A stretch of 64,000 nucleotides of DNA from Vibrio sp. CB1-14 (GTDB taxonomy: Bacteria; Pseudomonadota; Gammaproteobacteria; Enterobacterales; Vibrionaceae), in contig NZ_CP115921.1 of the NCBI RefSeq assembly GCF_040412085.2, positions 62,001-126,000 of the forward strand, written 5' to 3'. The translations under genes and the position numbers were made by a program. Shown here one piece after another: positions 8,853 to 18,267 of the stretch. Position 1 is the stretch's first letter; every line of letters begins with the position of its first letter. The notes below the pieces were generated by a model that worked only from the letters and a program-made list of their open reading frames with translations, made no database searches and was not told the origin of the DNA.

Positions 8853-10901
8853 TTATAACCAAGTTGCAACTTTATCGATTAACTCATCCTTCGGTGTAGG
8901 TTTGACGATATAATCGTTCATACCACTTTGGTTTATCTGTACCACAGTTTCATCACTTTTATCACCTGTGTAGCCTACAATAGGTATCGACGAATATGGC
9001 ATGTTGGATTCTCTAATTTTCCTAGTCGCAGACAAACCATCCAAGACTGGCATTTCTACATCCATCAGTATTAAATGCACATCCTCTTGATCCAACACTT
9101 GAAGGGCAACCTGGCCATTTTCTGCTTGGATGACGTGCAAGCCTTGCTTCTCCAGCACAATACTCGTAATCGAACGCAATGAGTGATTATCATCGACTAT
9201 CATTACGGTTTTTTTAGTGGATATTTCATTATATGCTGGCTTAGATTCTTCAGTTTCCAATGAGTCAAATAGTAAAAAATCCAATGTCTCTATAGGTCTT
9301 CGAATAAAGTCTTCTCGAGCCTTAAGTACAATATTTACATACCTCTGAAAGTAAAGGTTTCTCGTATTCCCCTCTTCGTTGAGAAATACAATTCTAGCCT
9401 CTGTGAACCCCAACTTACCCTCTAGCCTAGACATTAATGACCAACCGCTGCGACTGAACTCACCGTCGATTAGGATCAAACTGTACTCAAAGTGATGCTC
9501 ATCTCGATTACATGCATCTTGTAGACTGACAACTTCAACATCCATTTCATTCGTATACTTCAATCGTTCCAACTCAATGGCGACATCAGATGTCTCTTCA
9601 CCGATAAACAGTACCGTTTTAGCTTTAATAAGCTCTGTTTTAATGCTGCTCACAGCAGGTGACGAATAATTTGGGAAAAACAGTTCAAATTCAGTCCATT
9701 CACCTACTTTAGAGCGACATACAATAGACCCACCAAACGAGCGCATCACTTTTTTACAAAACGATAACCCTAAACCGAACGTGCCATTTTTACCTGTAGT
9801 GTAAAAGTCGTCAAAAATGTTCTTTATAAGTTCAGGTTCGATCCCAACACCAGTATCTCTAAACAAAACACTGTGTCCATCATCTATGACTTTTGAACTG
9901 ATCACTATATTGAACTTACCTACACCTCTATGTCTAAACGAGTTTTTTAGCAGGTTGTAAACCACATACTTTAAAAGTGTATCACTTCCAAAATAATTAA
10001 AGTCCTCTCTAATATCAAAGAAAACCAACCTTTTATCCGCCGCATTTTTGTAACTAAAGCTATCTACCGCATTCTCGACAATTGTCTTCGCATTTAGCTT
10101 ACAAAATGTAGAGGTCGACACTCTGTTCTGGTCTATTGAAGTCAACAACAAGTCGATGGTCTCGTTGCCCGTCCAGATTGCTTTCATCGAGTCATCAATA
10201 ATATCGTTGAGTATTTGAATTTCTTGGGCGTTCAATTGAAATGTATTTCTATAAGAAGAATTTCCGCTTGGTATGATACTCTTAATAACCTCAAAAGATG
10301 ATAACAATGCACTTAATGGGTTTCTCATTTCATGCGCAATGCCAGCACCAAAAGACCTTGCGACGGTAAACTTGGCTTCATGTTCAGTCTGGTTTCTAAA
10401 ATAGAACAAATTGCCAAACAAATAAGTAAAGCCAAAAATCGGAAAATAGACTAAATGCTCAAAAACTTCGATCCCGTTTGGTAAGTTAAAATGTGCTAGA
10501 AGAGCTGCAAAAAGTACACATAAAAGCGCTTGCAACATCATAACACGAGTGTCATACACCAAAAGAATATGAAGGAAAATAGATGACATAAAGGATAATA
10601 CCCAGACATCATTCCATCCGTTCATAAACATCATGTAAGAAAAGAAAAACGGCAAGCAAAAACCGATTGATATTAGATAGTAATAAGGAACCAACTTTTT
10701 AAGCCGACTGCTCATCACACCACGGAAAGCCAACACGAAGACCAACAGTGAGCAAACTAACCTCAACCACAAGTTTTCATACGGCTGCGGGTATAGCGTA
10801 TCCCATACCCAGAAGTAAAAGGGGTAACCAAGCCCACCCATAACAACTACCAAAGTCGTATTCGGCTCAGCATAACTATAGATTTTTTGAATTCTGTTCA
10901 T
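8853..10901 (-). CDS. cqsS: CAI-1 sensor hybrid histidine kinase CqsS
   Basis: This inner-membrane receptor for CAI-1 switches from kinase to phosphatase when ligand binds and feeds phosphate to LuxU/LuxO. The 682 residues begin with about six transmembrane helices (residues 15-170) that form the ligand pocket. A HisKA domain with H190 in AHEMRNPLSAL follows, then a HATPase domain with DTGVGIEPE and GTFGLGLSFCKK. A region around residues 420-530 looks like a pseudo-receiver, and the C-terminal receiver carries D614 in LILMDVEMP. There is no HPt domain, as expected because LuxU is separate. The family length is about 686 residues in V. cholerae. Confidence 0.96.
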   Translation of the reverse strand: MNRIQKIYSYAEPNTTLVVVMGGLGYPFYFWVWDTLYPQPYENLWLRLVCSLLVFVLAFRGVMSSRLKKLVPYYYLISIGFCLPFFFSYMMFMNGWNDVWVLSFMSSIFLHILLVYDTRVMMLQALLCVLFAALLAHFNLPNGIEVFEHLVYFPIFGFTYLFGNLFYFRNQTEHEAKFTVARSFGAGIAHEMRNPLSALLSSFEVIKSIIPSGNSSYRNTFQLNAQEIQILNDIIDDSMKAIWTGNETIDLLLTSIDQNRVSTSTFCKLNAKTIVENAVDSFSYKNAADKRLVFFDIREDFNYFGSDTLLKYVVYNLLKNSFRHRGVGKFNIVISSKVIDDGHSVLFRDTGVGIEPELIKNIFDDFYTTGKNGTFGLGLSFCKKVMRSFGGSIVCRSKVGEWTEFELFFPNYSSPAVSSIKTELIKAKTVLFIGEETSDVAIELERLKYTNEMDVEVVSLQDACNRDEHHFEYSLILIDGEFSRSGWSLMSRLEGKLGFTEARIVFLNEEGNTRNLYFQRYVNIVLKAREDFIRRPIETLDFLLFDSLETEESKPAYNEISTKKTVMIVDDNHSLRSITSIVLEKQGLHVIQAENGQVALQVLDQEDVHLILMDVEMPVLDGLSATRKIRESNMPYSSIPIVGYTGDKSDETVVQINQSGMNDYIVKPTPKDELIDKVATWL

Positions 10902-11040
10902 TTTAACCTAGCCCAACTATAAGAACAGTTTGCCACGACGTTTTATTCTAGCTTTGTGGTGCGCCTGAGGCCTAACTAGCTAATTTATTAGCAAATCCTT
11001 TAGATAATCAATAGTATGAACGAAAAGCAGTGACAAATAC

Positions 11041-11072
11041 AATAACGCCCTCTTAATTTAGAGGGCGTTATT
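11041..11072 (-). terminator. folE terminator hairpin
   Basis: AATAACGCCCTC (11041-11052) and GAGGGCGTTATT (11061-11072) form a perfect 12-bp stem with an eight-base loop, 26 bases past the folE stop. Confidence 0.75.
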
Positions 11073-11097
11073 AGCATTTTATTTACATTCGAGAGAT

Positions 11098-11751
11098 TTA
11101 GCGCAAACCATGCAAAAATTCATGGCGCGTTGCAGGGTTAGACTTGAAAATTCCACCCAAAGCGGTTGTTGTTGTTTCACTGGTCGCATCCATCACACCG
11201 CGTGACTTCACGCAGTAGTGAACGGCGTCCATAGTCACTGCGACATCGTCTGTTTCGAGCAGTGTCTGCAGAGCAACTAAAATTTGTTGTGTCATGCGCT
11301 CTTGCACTTGTGGGCGCTGAGCGAAAAATCTGACAATGCGGTTGATCTTCGATAGGCCGATGATTTTACCACGTGGAATATACGCCACTGCTGCTTTACC
11401 ATCGATGGTCACTAAGTGATGTTCACAAGTGCTGGTCACCGTGATGTCTTTAACACGCACCATTTCACTGACATCCATTTTGTTTTCGATGACGGTGATT
11501 TTTGGGAAGTTCTGGTAATCAAGGCCAGAGAAGATTTCGTCCACATACATCTTTGCGATGCGGTGCGGCGTTTCCATCAAGCTGTCATCGGCGAGATCCA
11601 ACTGAAGGAGAGTTAAGATCTCACGCATATGGTGTTCAATACGTTCTTTCTTTTCTTCTCTCGACACTTCATTTGGCAACATTGGTGTTTCCAAACCGCG
11701 CTCTGATAACGCTGCTTTCACCAATTTTGCTGATTCACTTAAACCTGACAT
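11098..11751 (-). CDS. folE: GTP cyclohydrolase I FolE
   Basis: Converts GTP to 7,8-dihydroneopterin triphosphate, the first step of folate synthesis. The zinc ligands are visible in TSTCEHHLV and in HYCVKSRGV, and the GTP-binding segment reads [12 protein letters not shown]. The open frame extends to 11880, but the ATG at 11751 has GAGG upstream and gives 217 residues, close to the usual 222. The gene diverges from moeA with about 200 bases between the start codons. Folate and molybdopterin synthesis both start from GTP, which may be why these genes are neighbours; that link is inference. Confidence 0.96.
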   Translation of the reverse strand: MSGLSESAKLVKAALSERGLETPMLPNEVSREEKKERIEHHMREILTLLQLDLADDSLMETPHRIAKMYVDEIFSGLDYQNFPKITVIENKMDVSEMVRVKDITVTSTCEHHLVTIDGKAAVAYIPRGKIIGLSKINRIVRFFAQRPQVQERMTQQILVALQTLLETDDVAVTMDAVHYCVKSRGVMDATSETTTTALGGIFKSNPATRHEFLHGLR

Positions 11752-11955
11752 CTTACATCCTCGCACTAACTCCCGTAAGGGCAGACAAGGATACTCGGAT
11801 TTAATATTAATTACACCCACAAATTCCGTATTGCTTTGTAACTGCAATGATTTGTGGTTCAAATAGTCGCTTTTATCCAAAGGGATAAGCCATTCGTCGG
11901 CAAAAATGTGTTACAGTCGATAGGTTTTAAAGATTCAATTAGGATGACTTATCTT

Positions 11956-13191
11956 ATGGGTTGCTGCGACGCACCGGGCTTGATGCCTATAGAAGAAGCA
12001 TTGAATAAAATGCTCACACCAATCACGCCAATTATCGATACCATTACATTGCCACTCGCTGAAGCGCTAGGGTACGTATTGGCAAAAGACATTCGCTCTC
12101 CAATTAATGTTCCACCATTTAATAACTCAGCGATGGATGGTTATGCCATTCGCCTTAGTGATTTCGAGCAATCGACCACCATGAAAATGGTAGGAAAATC
12201 ATTTGCTGGCGCGCCTTTTGAAGGCGAATGGCCAGCACAAACCACCATTCGTATTATGACTGGCGCTCAGATCCCATCAGGCTGTGACGCGGTGATTATG
12301 CAAGAAAATACCACCACTGACGGTGACCTCATCACCTTTGATCAGCCAAACATCAAAACCAACATGAACATCCGCCCTACTGGTGATGATATTCGTGCTA
12401 ATGATGTGGTTTTGAACAAAGGTGCTCGCCTAACTGCGCGTGATATCCCAATGATTGCGACACTTGGCATCAGTCACATCAGCGTTTATCGTAAACCGAA
12501 GGTAGCATTTTTCTCCACGGGTGATGAACTCAAACCACTCGGTAGCGAGTTAGAGCCTGGTCAAATCTATGACAGCAACCGCTACGGCATTAAACCACTG
12601 ATTGAAAACTTTGGCTGCGAAGCCATTGATCTAGGCATTATCCCTGATTGCCAAGAGACATTAAAAACAACCTTTGAGAACGCACAACAAATGGCCGATG
12701 TGGTGATCACTTCAGGGGGCGTAAGCGTTGGTGAAGCAGACTACACCAAAGATATTCTCGAAGAGCTCGGACAAATAGGTTTTTGGAAGCTTGCGATAAA
12801 GCCAGGCAAACCTTTTGCGTTTGGCGAACTTGATACTGCATGGTTCTGTGGCCTTCCTGGTAATCCTGTATCAGCTGTACTTACCATGTATGTTTTGGTT
12901 CAGCCTCTGCTGGCTAAGTTGGGTGGTAACAGCGAATGGAAAGCGCCGGAATCTATCCCAGCTATCACTCGTAGCGCATTCAAGAAAGCGCCGGGACGCA
13001 CCGATTATCAGCGTGGTATCTATCGTATTGAAAATGGTCAGTTTGTTGTGGAAACGACCGGCAACCAAAGCTCTGGTGCATTCCGATCAATGAGTCTAGC
13101 CAATTGCTTTGTCGTGTTAGAGCGCGAGCGCGGCTCAGTAGAAGTTGGTGAGACTGTACAAATCCAATTATTCAATCCAACACTGTTCTAA
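11956..13191 (+). CDS. moeA: molybdopterin molybdenumtransferase MoeA
   Basis: MoeA inserts molybdate into adenylylated molybdopterin to give molybdenum cofactor. The N-terminal MoeA segment contains NNSAMDGYAIR, the molybdopterin-binding domain carries TSGGVSVGEADY, and FCGLPGNPVSA marks the end of the catalytic domain. Upstream in-frame starts exist at 11854 and 11944; the ATG at 11956 (MGCCDAPGLMPIEEAL) gives 411 residues, the same as E. coli MoeA, so I prefer it. moeB follows within ten bases. The cofactor made here is needed by NapA, encoded later in the window. Confidence 0.95.
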   Translation: MGCCDAPGLMPIEEALNKMLTPITPIIDTITLPLAEALGYVLAKDIRSPINVPPFNNSAMDGYAIRLSDFEQSTTMKMVGKSFAGAPFEGEWPAQTTIRIMTGAQIPSGCDAVIMQENTTTDGDLITFDQPNIKTNMNIRPTGDDIRANDVVLNKGARLTARDIPMIATLGISHISVYRKPKVAFFSTGDELKPLGSELEPGQIYDSNRYGIKPLIENFGCEAIDLGIIPDCQETLKTTFENAQQMADVVITSGGVSVGEADYTKDILEELGQIGFWKLAIKPGKPFAFGELDTAWFCGLPGNPVSAVLTMYVLVQPLLAKLGGNSEWKAPESIPAITRSAFKKAPGRTDYQRGIYRIENGQFVVETTGNQSSGAFRSMSLANCFVVLERERGSVEVGETVQIQLFNPTLF

Positions 13192-13200
13192 GAGGTGATT

Positions 13201-13950
13201 TTGGATATTCTTTCTGATGAAGAGATGCTTCGCTACAACCGTCAAATTATTCTAAAAAACTTTGATTTTGACGGCCAAGAAGCGCTCAAGCAATCTTCTA
13301 TCCTTATCATCGGTGCTGGCGGCCTCGGCTGTGCTGCCAGCCAATATCTTGCAGCAGCGGGCGTTGGCGCTTTGACCTTGGTAGATGATGATGTGGTCGA
13401 GCTATCGAACTTGCAGCGCCAAGTACTGCATCATGACGCTAGCATCGGACTGAAGAAAGTGGACTCAGCAAGGCAAGCGTTGTTGAAGCTCAACCCTCAT
13501 CTCGTCGTTCACACCTTTGATAAGCGTTTGAGCGATGACGATCTTGAAGCGCAAATCATCAAACATACGCTTGTGCTAGACGCGACGGACAACGTGGAAA
13601 CACGCAACCAACTTAATCGTCTGTGTTATCGACATAAAATCCCTTTGGTGTGCGGCGCGGCAATTCGTATGGAAGGACAAATTTCTGTCTTTACCTATCA
13701 AGACAGCGCTCAACCGTGCTATTGCTGTTTGAGCGCGTTGTTTGGAGAAACCAGCCTAAGCTGTGTTGAAGCAGGTGTGATGTCGCCTATTGTCGGGATC
13801 ATTGGTGCAACCCAAGCACTGGAAGCCATCAAGGTCATTGCCAACTATGGGACACCGAAAGTCGCTAAGTTGATGCTATTTGATGGACTCACAGTAAGCT
13901 GGCGCGAGATGGGACTGCCTAAATCTAAACAATGCCCTGTTTGTAGCTGA
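13201..13950 (+). CDS. moeB: molybdopterin-synthase adenylyltransferase MoeB
   Basis: This E1-like enzyme adenylates the C terminus of MoaD so it can be sulfurated for molybdopterin synthesis. The nucleotide-binding motif GAGGLGC is near residue 38, the signature RYNRQIIL near the start, and two CxxC pairs (CYCC and the C-terminal CPVC) bind zinc. The conserved CVEAGVMSP segment contains the family cysteine. The open frame begins with GTG at 13195, but that codon lies within the ribosome binding site AGAGGTG; a TTG start at 13201 gives the family-like N terminus DILSDEEMLRYN. It is the second gene of a moeA-moeB operon. Confidence 0.95.
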   Translation: MDILSDEEMLRYNRQIILKNFDFDGQEALKQSSILIIGAGGLGCAASQYLAAAGVGALTLVDDDVVELSNLQRQVLHHDASIGLKKVDSARQALLKLNPHLVVHTFDKRLSDDDLEAQIIKHTLVLDATDNVETRNQLNRLCYRHKIPLVCGAAIRMEGQISVFTYQDSAQPCYCCLSALFGETSLSCVEAGVMSPIVGIIGATQALEAIKVIANYGTPKVAKLMLFDGLTVSWREMGLPKSKQCPVCS

Positions 13951-13982
13951 TTCTATTCGACACCAACAAAGGAGTACATCGC

Positions 13983-14288
13983 ATGAAACCATTCGCCATC
14001 GCGTTTATCCTTCTTCTTGCTGGCGTAAGCCTCTTGTTGGTGTTACTTAAGGTAACCAGCCCTGATATCGACGGCACAGTCACTGCAACTGTACAAAACC
14101 ATGTTCTTACTCAATCTCTTGATGGCAATCGTCACTATATGGTGGTGAAGCTCGCCGATGGCTCAACTACAAGATTGGTTACCAACCAAAACTCCTTATG
14201 CCCTATCGGCTCACAAGTCGAGCTCAACGTTACCTCTTCTTTGGGTAAGACCAACACCTACCAACTTGGGCAGTGCTTGCCACGCTGA
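13983..14288 (+). CDS. small membrane-anchored hypothetical protein
   Basis: This 101-residue protein is not one I can name. Residues 4-23 form one transmembrane segment or uncleaved signal anchor (FAIAFILLLAGVSLLLVLL), and the rest is a polar, beta-rich domain with two cysteines, presumably in the periplasm. AGGAG lies nine bases before the ATG. It follows moeB by 32 bases, so it may be the last gene of the moe transcript, but nothing in its sequence indicates cofactor work. Confidence 0.75.
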   Translation: MKPFAIAFILLLAGVSLLLVLLKVTSPDIDGTVTATVQNHVLTQSLDGNRHYMVVKLADGSTTRLVTNQNSLCPIGSQVELNVTSSLGKTNTYQLGQCLPR

Positions 14289-14392
14289 CCATGTTCACAC
14301 TTCAGTTTGTACCAAGAAAGCGGGTATAGACATCGCCGCGATTAGCCTGCATCCTAAAAACAAGGATTAAAACAATAATAAGGAAGTGGCTT

Positions 14393-15226
14393 ATGACCAA
14401 CACTCTCGTCTCTCCCCAATGGCTTCACTCACAACTTGCCGCCAACCCTAACACCATCATTCTTGATGCTAGTATTGAATTTCAAATTCCTCTAGAGCCG
14501 CAAAAGGACAAAAGCGGCGTGATACCAGGGGCACAGCGCTTTGACTATGATACGGTATTTTGCGACCCAGACGCCACGCTCCCACACATGATGCCAACGG
14601 CTGAGCGTTTTAATGCTCTTGCGTCTGATCTAGGAATACAGTCCTCTAGCGCCATCGTCGTGTATGACAACTCCGGGACGTTTGCATCACCACGTGCTTG
14701 GTGGATGTTAAAGTCATTAGGTATTGAGAAGGTGTACGTTCTTTCTGGCGGCCTTCCGGCATGGAAAGAGTCTGGGTACGAAGTAGATAGTGACTATTCA
14801 ACACCACAGCCTGCCGAGCTGTCTCAATCACTCGACAGCCACTATTTTTTATCGGCAGAGCAAGTATTAGATCACGCGCAAAAGCGCAATGCTCGCATCG
14901 TCGATGCTCGCTCTTTGGCTCGTTTTAAGGGAGAAACTCCAGAGCCTAGAGAAGGCGTACGCAGCGGCCACATTCCTAGCGCAGTCTGTTTGCCATTTGC
15001 CGAACTTATGGAAGGCGGTACATTAAAGCCTCAGGAAGAGTTAGCACCTCTGTTTGCATCCATCAGTGGCAGTAAACGCGAGCATTTAGTGTTCAGTTGT
15101 GGCTCAGGTGTAACGGCATGCATTCTAGCTCTTGGTGCTTATATTTGTGGGTACACCAACTTGTCAGTCTATGATGGCTCGTGGACGGAATGGGGACAAA
15201 GAACCGACTTACCGTTAGAGGTGTAA
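14393..15226 (+). CDS. sseA: 3-mercaptopyruvate sulfurtransferase SseA
   Basis: This two-domain rhodanese of 277 residues transfers sulfur from 3-mercaptopyruvate to an acceptor. The catalytic cysteine is C236 in the loop CGSGVTA, the signature of mercaptopyruvate rather than thiosulfate sulfurtransferases. The N-terminal non-catalytic rhodanese domain contains VYDNSGTFASPRAWWMLK. AAGGAAG precedes the ATG by nine bases. It stands about 100 bases after the small protein and ends at a strong terminator. Sulfur transfer near molybdopterin genes is suggestive but unproven. Confidence 0.94.
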   Translation: MTNTLVSPQWLHSQLAANPNTIILDASIEFQIPLEPQKDKSGVIPGAQRFDYDTVFCDPDATLPHMMPTAERFNALASDLGIQSSSAIVVYDNSGTFASPRAWWMLKSLGIEKVYVLSGGLPAWKESGYEVDSDYSTPQPAELSQSLDSHYFLSAEQVLDHAQKRNARIVDARSLARFKGETPEPREGVRSGHIPSAVCLPFAELMEGGTLKPQEELAPLFASISGSKREHLVFSCGSGVTACILALGAYICGYTNLSVYDGSWTEWGQRTDLPLEV

Positions 15227-15256
15227 TTACCGTTCTTGGGAGCAATGATCATTGTA

Positions 15257-15283
15257 GCGCCGCCCATCAAGGGCGGCGCTTTT
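15257..15283 (+). terminator. sseA terminator
   Basis: GCGCCGCCC (15257-15265) pairs with GGGCGGCGC (15271-15279) around ATCAA, followed by TTTT. A classic intrinsic terminator. Confidence 0.9.
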
Positions 15284-15315
15284 GTTCACTAAACACACCA
15301 AATGTTGATGCTCAA

Positions 15316-15837
15316 TCAGCCCGTGTAAGCACCACTCGAATAGTGCAGCTCGTAACTGTGCGAATAGATTTCAAGGATATTACCAAACGGGTCTTCCATA
15401 TAGATCATGCGATACGGTTTTTCCCCCGGATAGTAATAGCGCGGCTCCTTCATGCGGCGCTTGCCACCTGCAGCGACAATTTTCTCAGCGAGCCCTTCCA
15501 CATCCGGGTCTTGTACACAGAAGTGGAAAATACCCGTTTTCCAGTACTCAAAGTTATCTTCTGGGTTTTCCTGGTTATCAAATTGAAACAGTTCGACGCC
15601 TATGCGATCGCCCGTCGACATATGTGCAATGCGAAAATGGTTCCACCCTTCGCCAAATACATCGGTACACATGACGCCTATGGCAGAGTCGTCTTCGTTG
15701 ACATCGGTTGGGGGCATAATTAAGTACCAGCCCAAAACCTCGGTATAAAACTTCACGGCAGCTTCCAAATCGGGAACCGATATTCCAATGTGACTAAAAG
15801 TACGTGGATAAGTGTGGTTGGTATTGGGTGACGTCAT
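15316..15837 (-). CDS. VOC-family (glyoxalase/dioxygenase fold) protein
   Basis: This 173-residue protein carries one vicinal-oxygen-chelate domain pair. The metal-binding positions of the fold are visible as H in FSHIGISVPDLEAAVKFY near residue 16, H in GIFHFCVQDPD, and E in DPFGNILEIYSHS. These are typical of lactoylglutathione lyases and extradiol dioxygenases, but the long middle segment fits neither well, so the substrate is open. It diverges from a LysR regulator across about 105 bases, which makes that regulator its likely controller. Confidence 0.85.
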   Translation of the reverse strand: MTSPNTNHTYPRTFSHIGISVPDLEAAVKFYTEVLGWYLIMPPTDVNEDDSAIGVMCTDVFGEGWNHFRIAHMSTGDRIGVELFQFDNQENPEDNFEYWKTGIFHFCVQDPDVEGLAEKIVAAGGKRRMKEPRYYYPGEKPYRMIYMEDPFGNILEIYSHSYELHYSSGAYTG

Positions 15838-15942
15838 GAGTGGTGTCCCTCTCTCGCTGAGAATAAGATACTTCTGATGGATTCGTCGTTATTTATCATA
15901 TACTCTTCAAGCAATAAGGATTTGTTATCAAATGTAGAGTGT

Positions 15943-16833
15943 ATGATTAACACAACTTGGCTTAACACGTTTAAAACTCTAGTAGAGATTGGTCACTTTA
16001 CCCAAACGGCCGAAAAGCTATTTATGACTCAACCAGGTGTTAGCCAGCACATCAAAAAGCTTGAAACTAGTCTCAAAGCCGAGTTAATCACTCGGGAAGG
16101 GAAAACCTTTGAGCTAACCGAGCAAGGCCGGCTGGTGTACGACTATGCGTGTGATTTAGCTAAGCGAGAGGTTTCACTATTTGAAAAGCTCAAATACGAT
16201 GATCCTGAATCAGGGAGTCTCAGCTTTTCAGCTTCTGGTGCGATAAGCACGGCGCTTTATCCAAAACTTCTTCATCTTCAGACTCAATACCCAAGCTTGA
16301 GAGTGAACATCGAAGCCGCTCCTAATCGACGCGTCATAGAAAGTGTCGCCAACGGCAGCATAGACTCTGGCATTGTTACTGCCGTACCACAGCACCCTGA
16401 TCTCTCCGCAGAGCACTTAGGAGAACTGGAATTGTGTCTGATTGGTTCAAAGTCTTCAGTCTCGAAATTCAGCCCACGAGAGGCATTAGAGCAGTTAGGT
16501 GTTATCGACCACCCTGATGCTCAGTACTATTTGCAAAAGTTAATTGATCAAAGTGGACTTGCAGAATTAGAAGGTGCCGAATGGCAAGACTTTCGAAAAG
16601 TTAGCTATATCAATCAGCACAGTCAGATCTTGCAACCTGTCGCAATGGGAATTGGCGTCACCGTATTGCCCAAGGTCGCTATCGAATATTCAGAGTATAA
16701 AGATAAGGTGGATGTCTGGCAGACAGCGGAGCTCGTGAGTGAGCCCCTATACTTTGTGCAGAAGAAACGTAAACGGCTAGCCGCGCGATATTCATTTCTG
16801 CTTGATGTCATTAAAGAGACGGAGTTTTCCTAA
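15943..16833 (+). CDS. LysR-family transcriptional regulator
   Basis: An N-terminal winged helix-turn-helix (residues about 5-62, with FTQTAEKLFMTQPGVSQHIKKLE) is followed by a substrate-binding effector domain. The open frame begins at 15877; the ATG at 15943 gives 296 residues, normal for the family. It diverges from the VOC-family gene, the usual arrangement for a LysR protein and its target. It converges with the SorC regulator and the two coding ends overlap by four bases. Effector unknown. Confidence 0.9.
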   Translation: MINTTWLNTFKTLVEIGHFTQTAEKLFMTQPGVSQHIKKLETSLKAELITREGKTFELTEQGRLVYDYACDLAKREVSLFEKLKYDDPESGSLSFSASGAISTALYPKLLHLQTQYPSLRVNIEAAPNRRVIESVANGSIDSGIVTAVPQHPDLSAEHLGELELCLIGSKSSVSKFSPREALEQLGVIDHPDAQYYLQKLIDQSGLAELEGAEWQDFRKVSYINQHSQILQPVAMGIGVTVLPKVAIEYSEYKDKVDVWQTAELVSEPLYFVQKKRKRLAARYSFLLDVIKETEFS

Positions 16834-17828
16834 TCCTGTTGAGGGCTGTCTGGCAGACTTAGCATCTGTTCGTCAAGGTTAAGCACTGTCAGTGCGTTGC
16901 TTACGCTTGTTGCAACAACATCGACGACACCTGTGCGTAACGCACCAAGCAGTGCCATTGGCTTACTGTTTTCAGACGCAATCGCGATCACTTCTGAAAT
17001 CCGGCGAAACTCTTCAAGCCCCAATCCGATTACGCGGTCACTCATTACAGTGTTGGCCGCTCTTCCTTGAATATCGAAAAAATCATAGCCAGCGAAATCA
17101 CCAACAACGCCCTGATTCAAACGAGACTGAACCACTTCGTCCGTCGTAAACCAGCCCAAATCCACCATGTAACTATTTTCGCTCATGTCACCGACACCGA
17201 CCACAGCGACATCCGCTTTGCGCGCTAAGTCCAGTGTCTGCTTGACGGTAGCGTTCTGCATGAAGGCCATTTTCTGATCGCGGTTTTCGGCATAAGCGGG
17301 CGCATAAAGCGTCTCGGAACTACCGCCATACTTTTTTGCTAATTGACGACAGATATGGTCTGCGTTGAAGCGTCCTCCTCTCGGGTGGATACCACCGATA
17401 CCACAAACAAATTTGCAATCACGAGGCGCGATAACCCCCATATGATGAGCAACTGCCGACACATTTCGGCCTTGCCCTACCGTGACAACCGTGCCACCTC
17501 GAAGAGTTTGAGCCAAATAGTTAGATACCAAGCCACCCACCTGCATGCGCTGTGACTCTTCATCCGGTTGGTCTAGTGCAATCAGTGCGCGTTTAACACC
17601 AAAACGTTCAATGAGTCGCTGTTCAATCTTGGCACTGTAGACCGGGTGATACTTAACCGTGATTTCAACGATACCTTCATCCCTAGCCTGTTTAAGTAAA
17701 CGGCCAATCTTTGCACGAGAAACACCAAACTTCTTCGATATCTCCTCTTGTGTCGCCCCGTCTTGATAGTAGGCCACCGCAATTTCGGTCAGTAAGTCAT
17801 TGCTGGTTTCGTTGTTGTCATTCTTCAT
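16830..17828 (-). CDS. SorC-family sugar-binding transcriptional regulator
   Basis: This regulator has an N-terminal HTH (YYQDGATQEEISKKFGVSRA, about residues 22-45) and a C-terminal SorC sugar-phosphate-binding domain with VVTVGQGRNVSAVAHH and the conserved VCGIGGIHPRGG. The GTG at 17843 would add five residues; I use the ATG at 17828, giving 332. It is divergent from tal and tkt, so it probably controls them in response to a pentose- or sedoheptulose-phosphate. I recall the same regulator/transaldolase/transketolase arrangement on chromosome II of other vibrios. Confidence 0.9.
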   Translation of the reverse strand: MKNDNNETSNDLLTEIAVAYYQDGATQEEISKKFGVSRAKIGRLLKQARDEGIVEITVKYHPVYSAKIEQRLIERFGVKRALIALDQPDEESQRMQVGGLVSNYLAQTLRGGTVVTVGQGRNVSAVAHHMGVIAPRDCKFVCGIGGIHPRGGRFNADHICRQLAKKYGGSSETLYAPAYAENRDQKMAFMQNATVKQTLDLARKADVAVVGVGDMSENSYMVDLGWFTTDEVVQSRLNQGVVGDFAGYDFFDIQGRAANTVMSDRVIGLGLEEFRRISEVIAIASENSKPMALLGALRTGVVDVVATSVSNALTVLNLDEQMLSLPDSPQQD

Positions 17829-18267
17829 CGATGCATACACCACAAGGATTTTATAAAAATGAGCATTGGCTCATGGCTCAATCATATGCTCAGACATATT
17901 GACACCATATCATTCGCTCACCTTCATTACAATTTCTCAGCGGATTTTTTCGCCACTCACACTAAGCCAGAGCCCTTACGTTTATTATCTTTGCTCCACA
18001 AATTTGTGCGAACCTGCAAAAACCGAAAATAACCCTAGTAATAACAAATTTTGTACTAGTATTTGGTTGACTTTAATCGTGCATAGCGTAAATATGACTT
18101 CAACATTTACTCACGAGTGATGCAAATGTTCAGGCAATTGTAGACCCTCGTGACCAAGCAGTCTTTTAGCGGTGTTGGGGATTAAGTGAATCTTTGAACC
18201 GCTGTTTAACATTTGTATTTCGAGGCTAAGTCTCAAATTCTCTGCCCTCTAGAATAGGAACGAACCG
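17829..18267. other. divergent control region, sorC-type regulator / tal
   Basis: A 439-base gap. On the plus strand TTGACT (18067-18072) and TAAATA (18089-18094) with a 16-base spacer form a plausible promoter for tal. The 8-bp palindrome TACTAGTA (18054-18061) sits just upstream of that -35 and could be the regulator's operator. The predicted tal leader is long, about 165 bases, with no motif I recognise. Confidence 0.45.
18067..18094 (+). promoter_or_regulatory. candidate sigma-70 promoter of tal
   Basis: TTGACT, a 16-base spacer, then TAAATA. The adjacent palindrome TACTAGTA at 18054-18061 may bind the SorC-type regulator. Confidence 0.4.

Noticed and set aside
13195..13200. GTG at 13195 as the moeB start
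   Set aside because: It lies inside the AGAGGTG ribosome binding site, and TTG at 13201 gives the family-like N terminus.
15181..15723. 180-codon plus-strand frame opposite the VOC-family gene
   Set aside because: It runs antisense to a clear VOC-fold protein, crosses a strong terminator and has no recognisable product.
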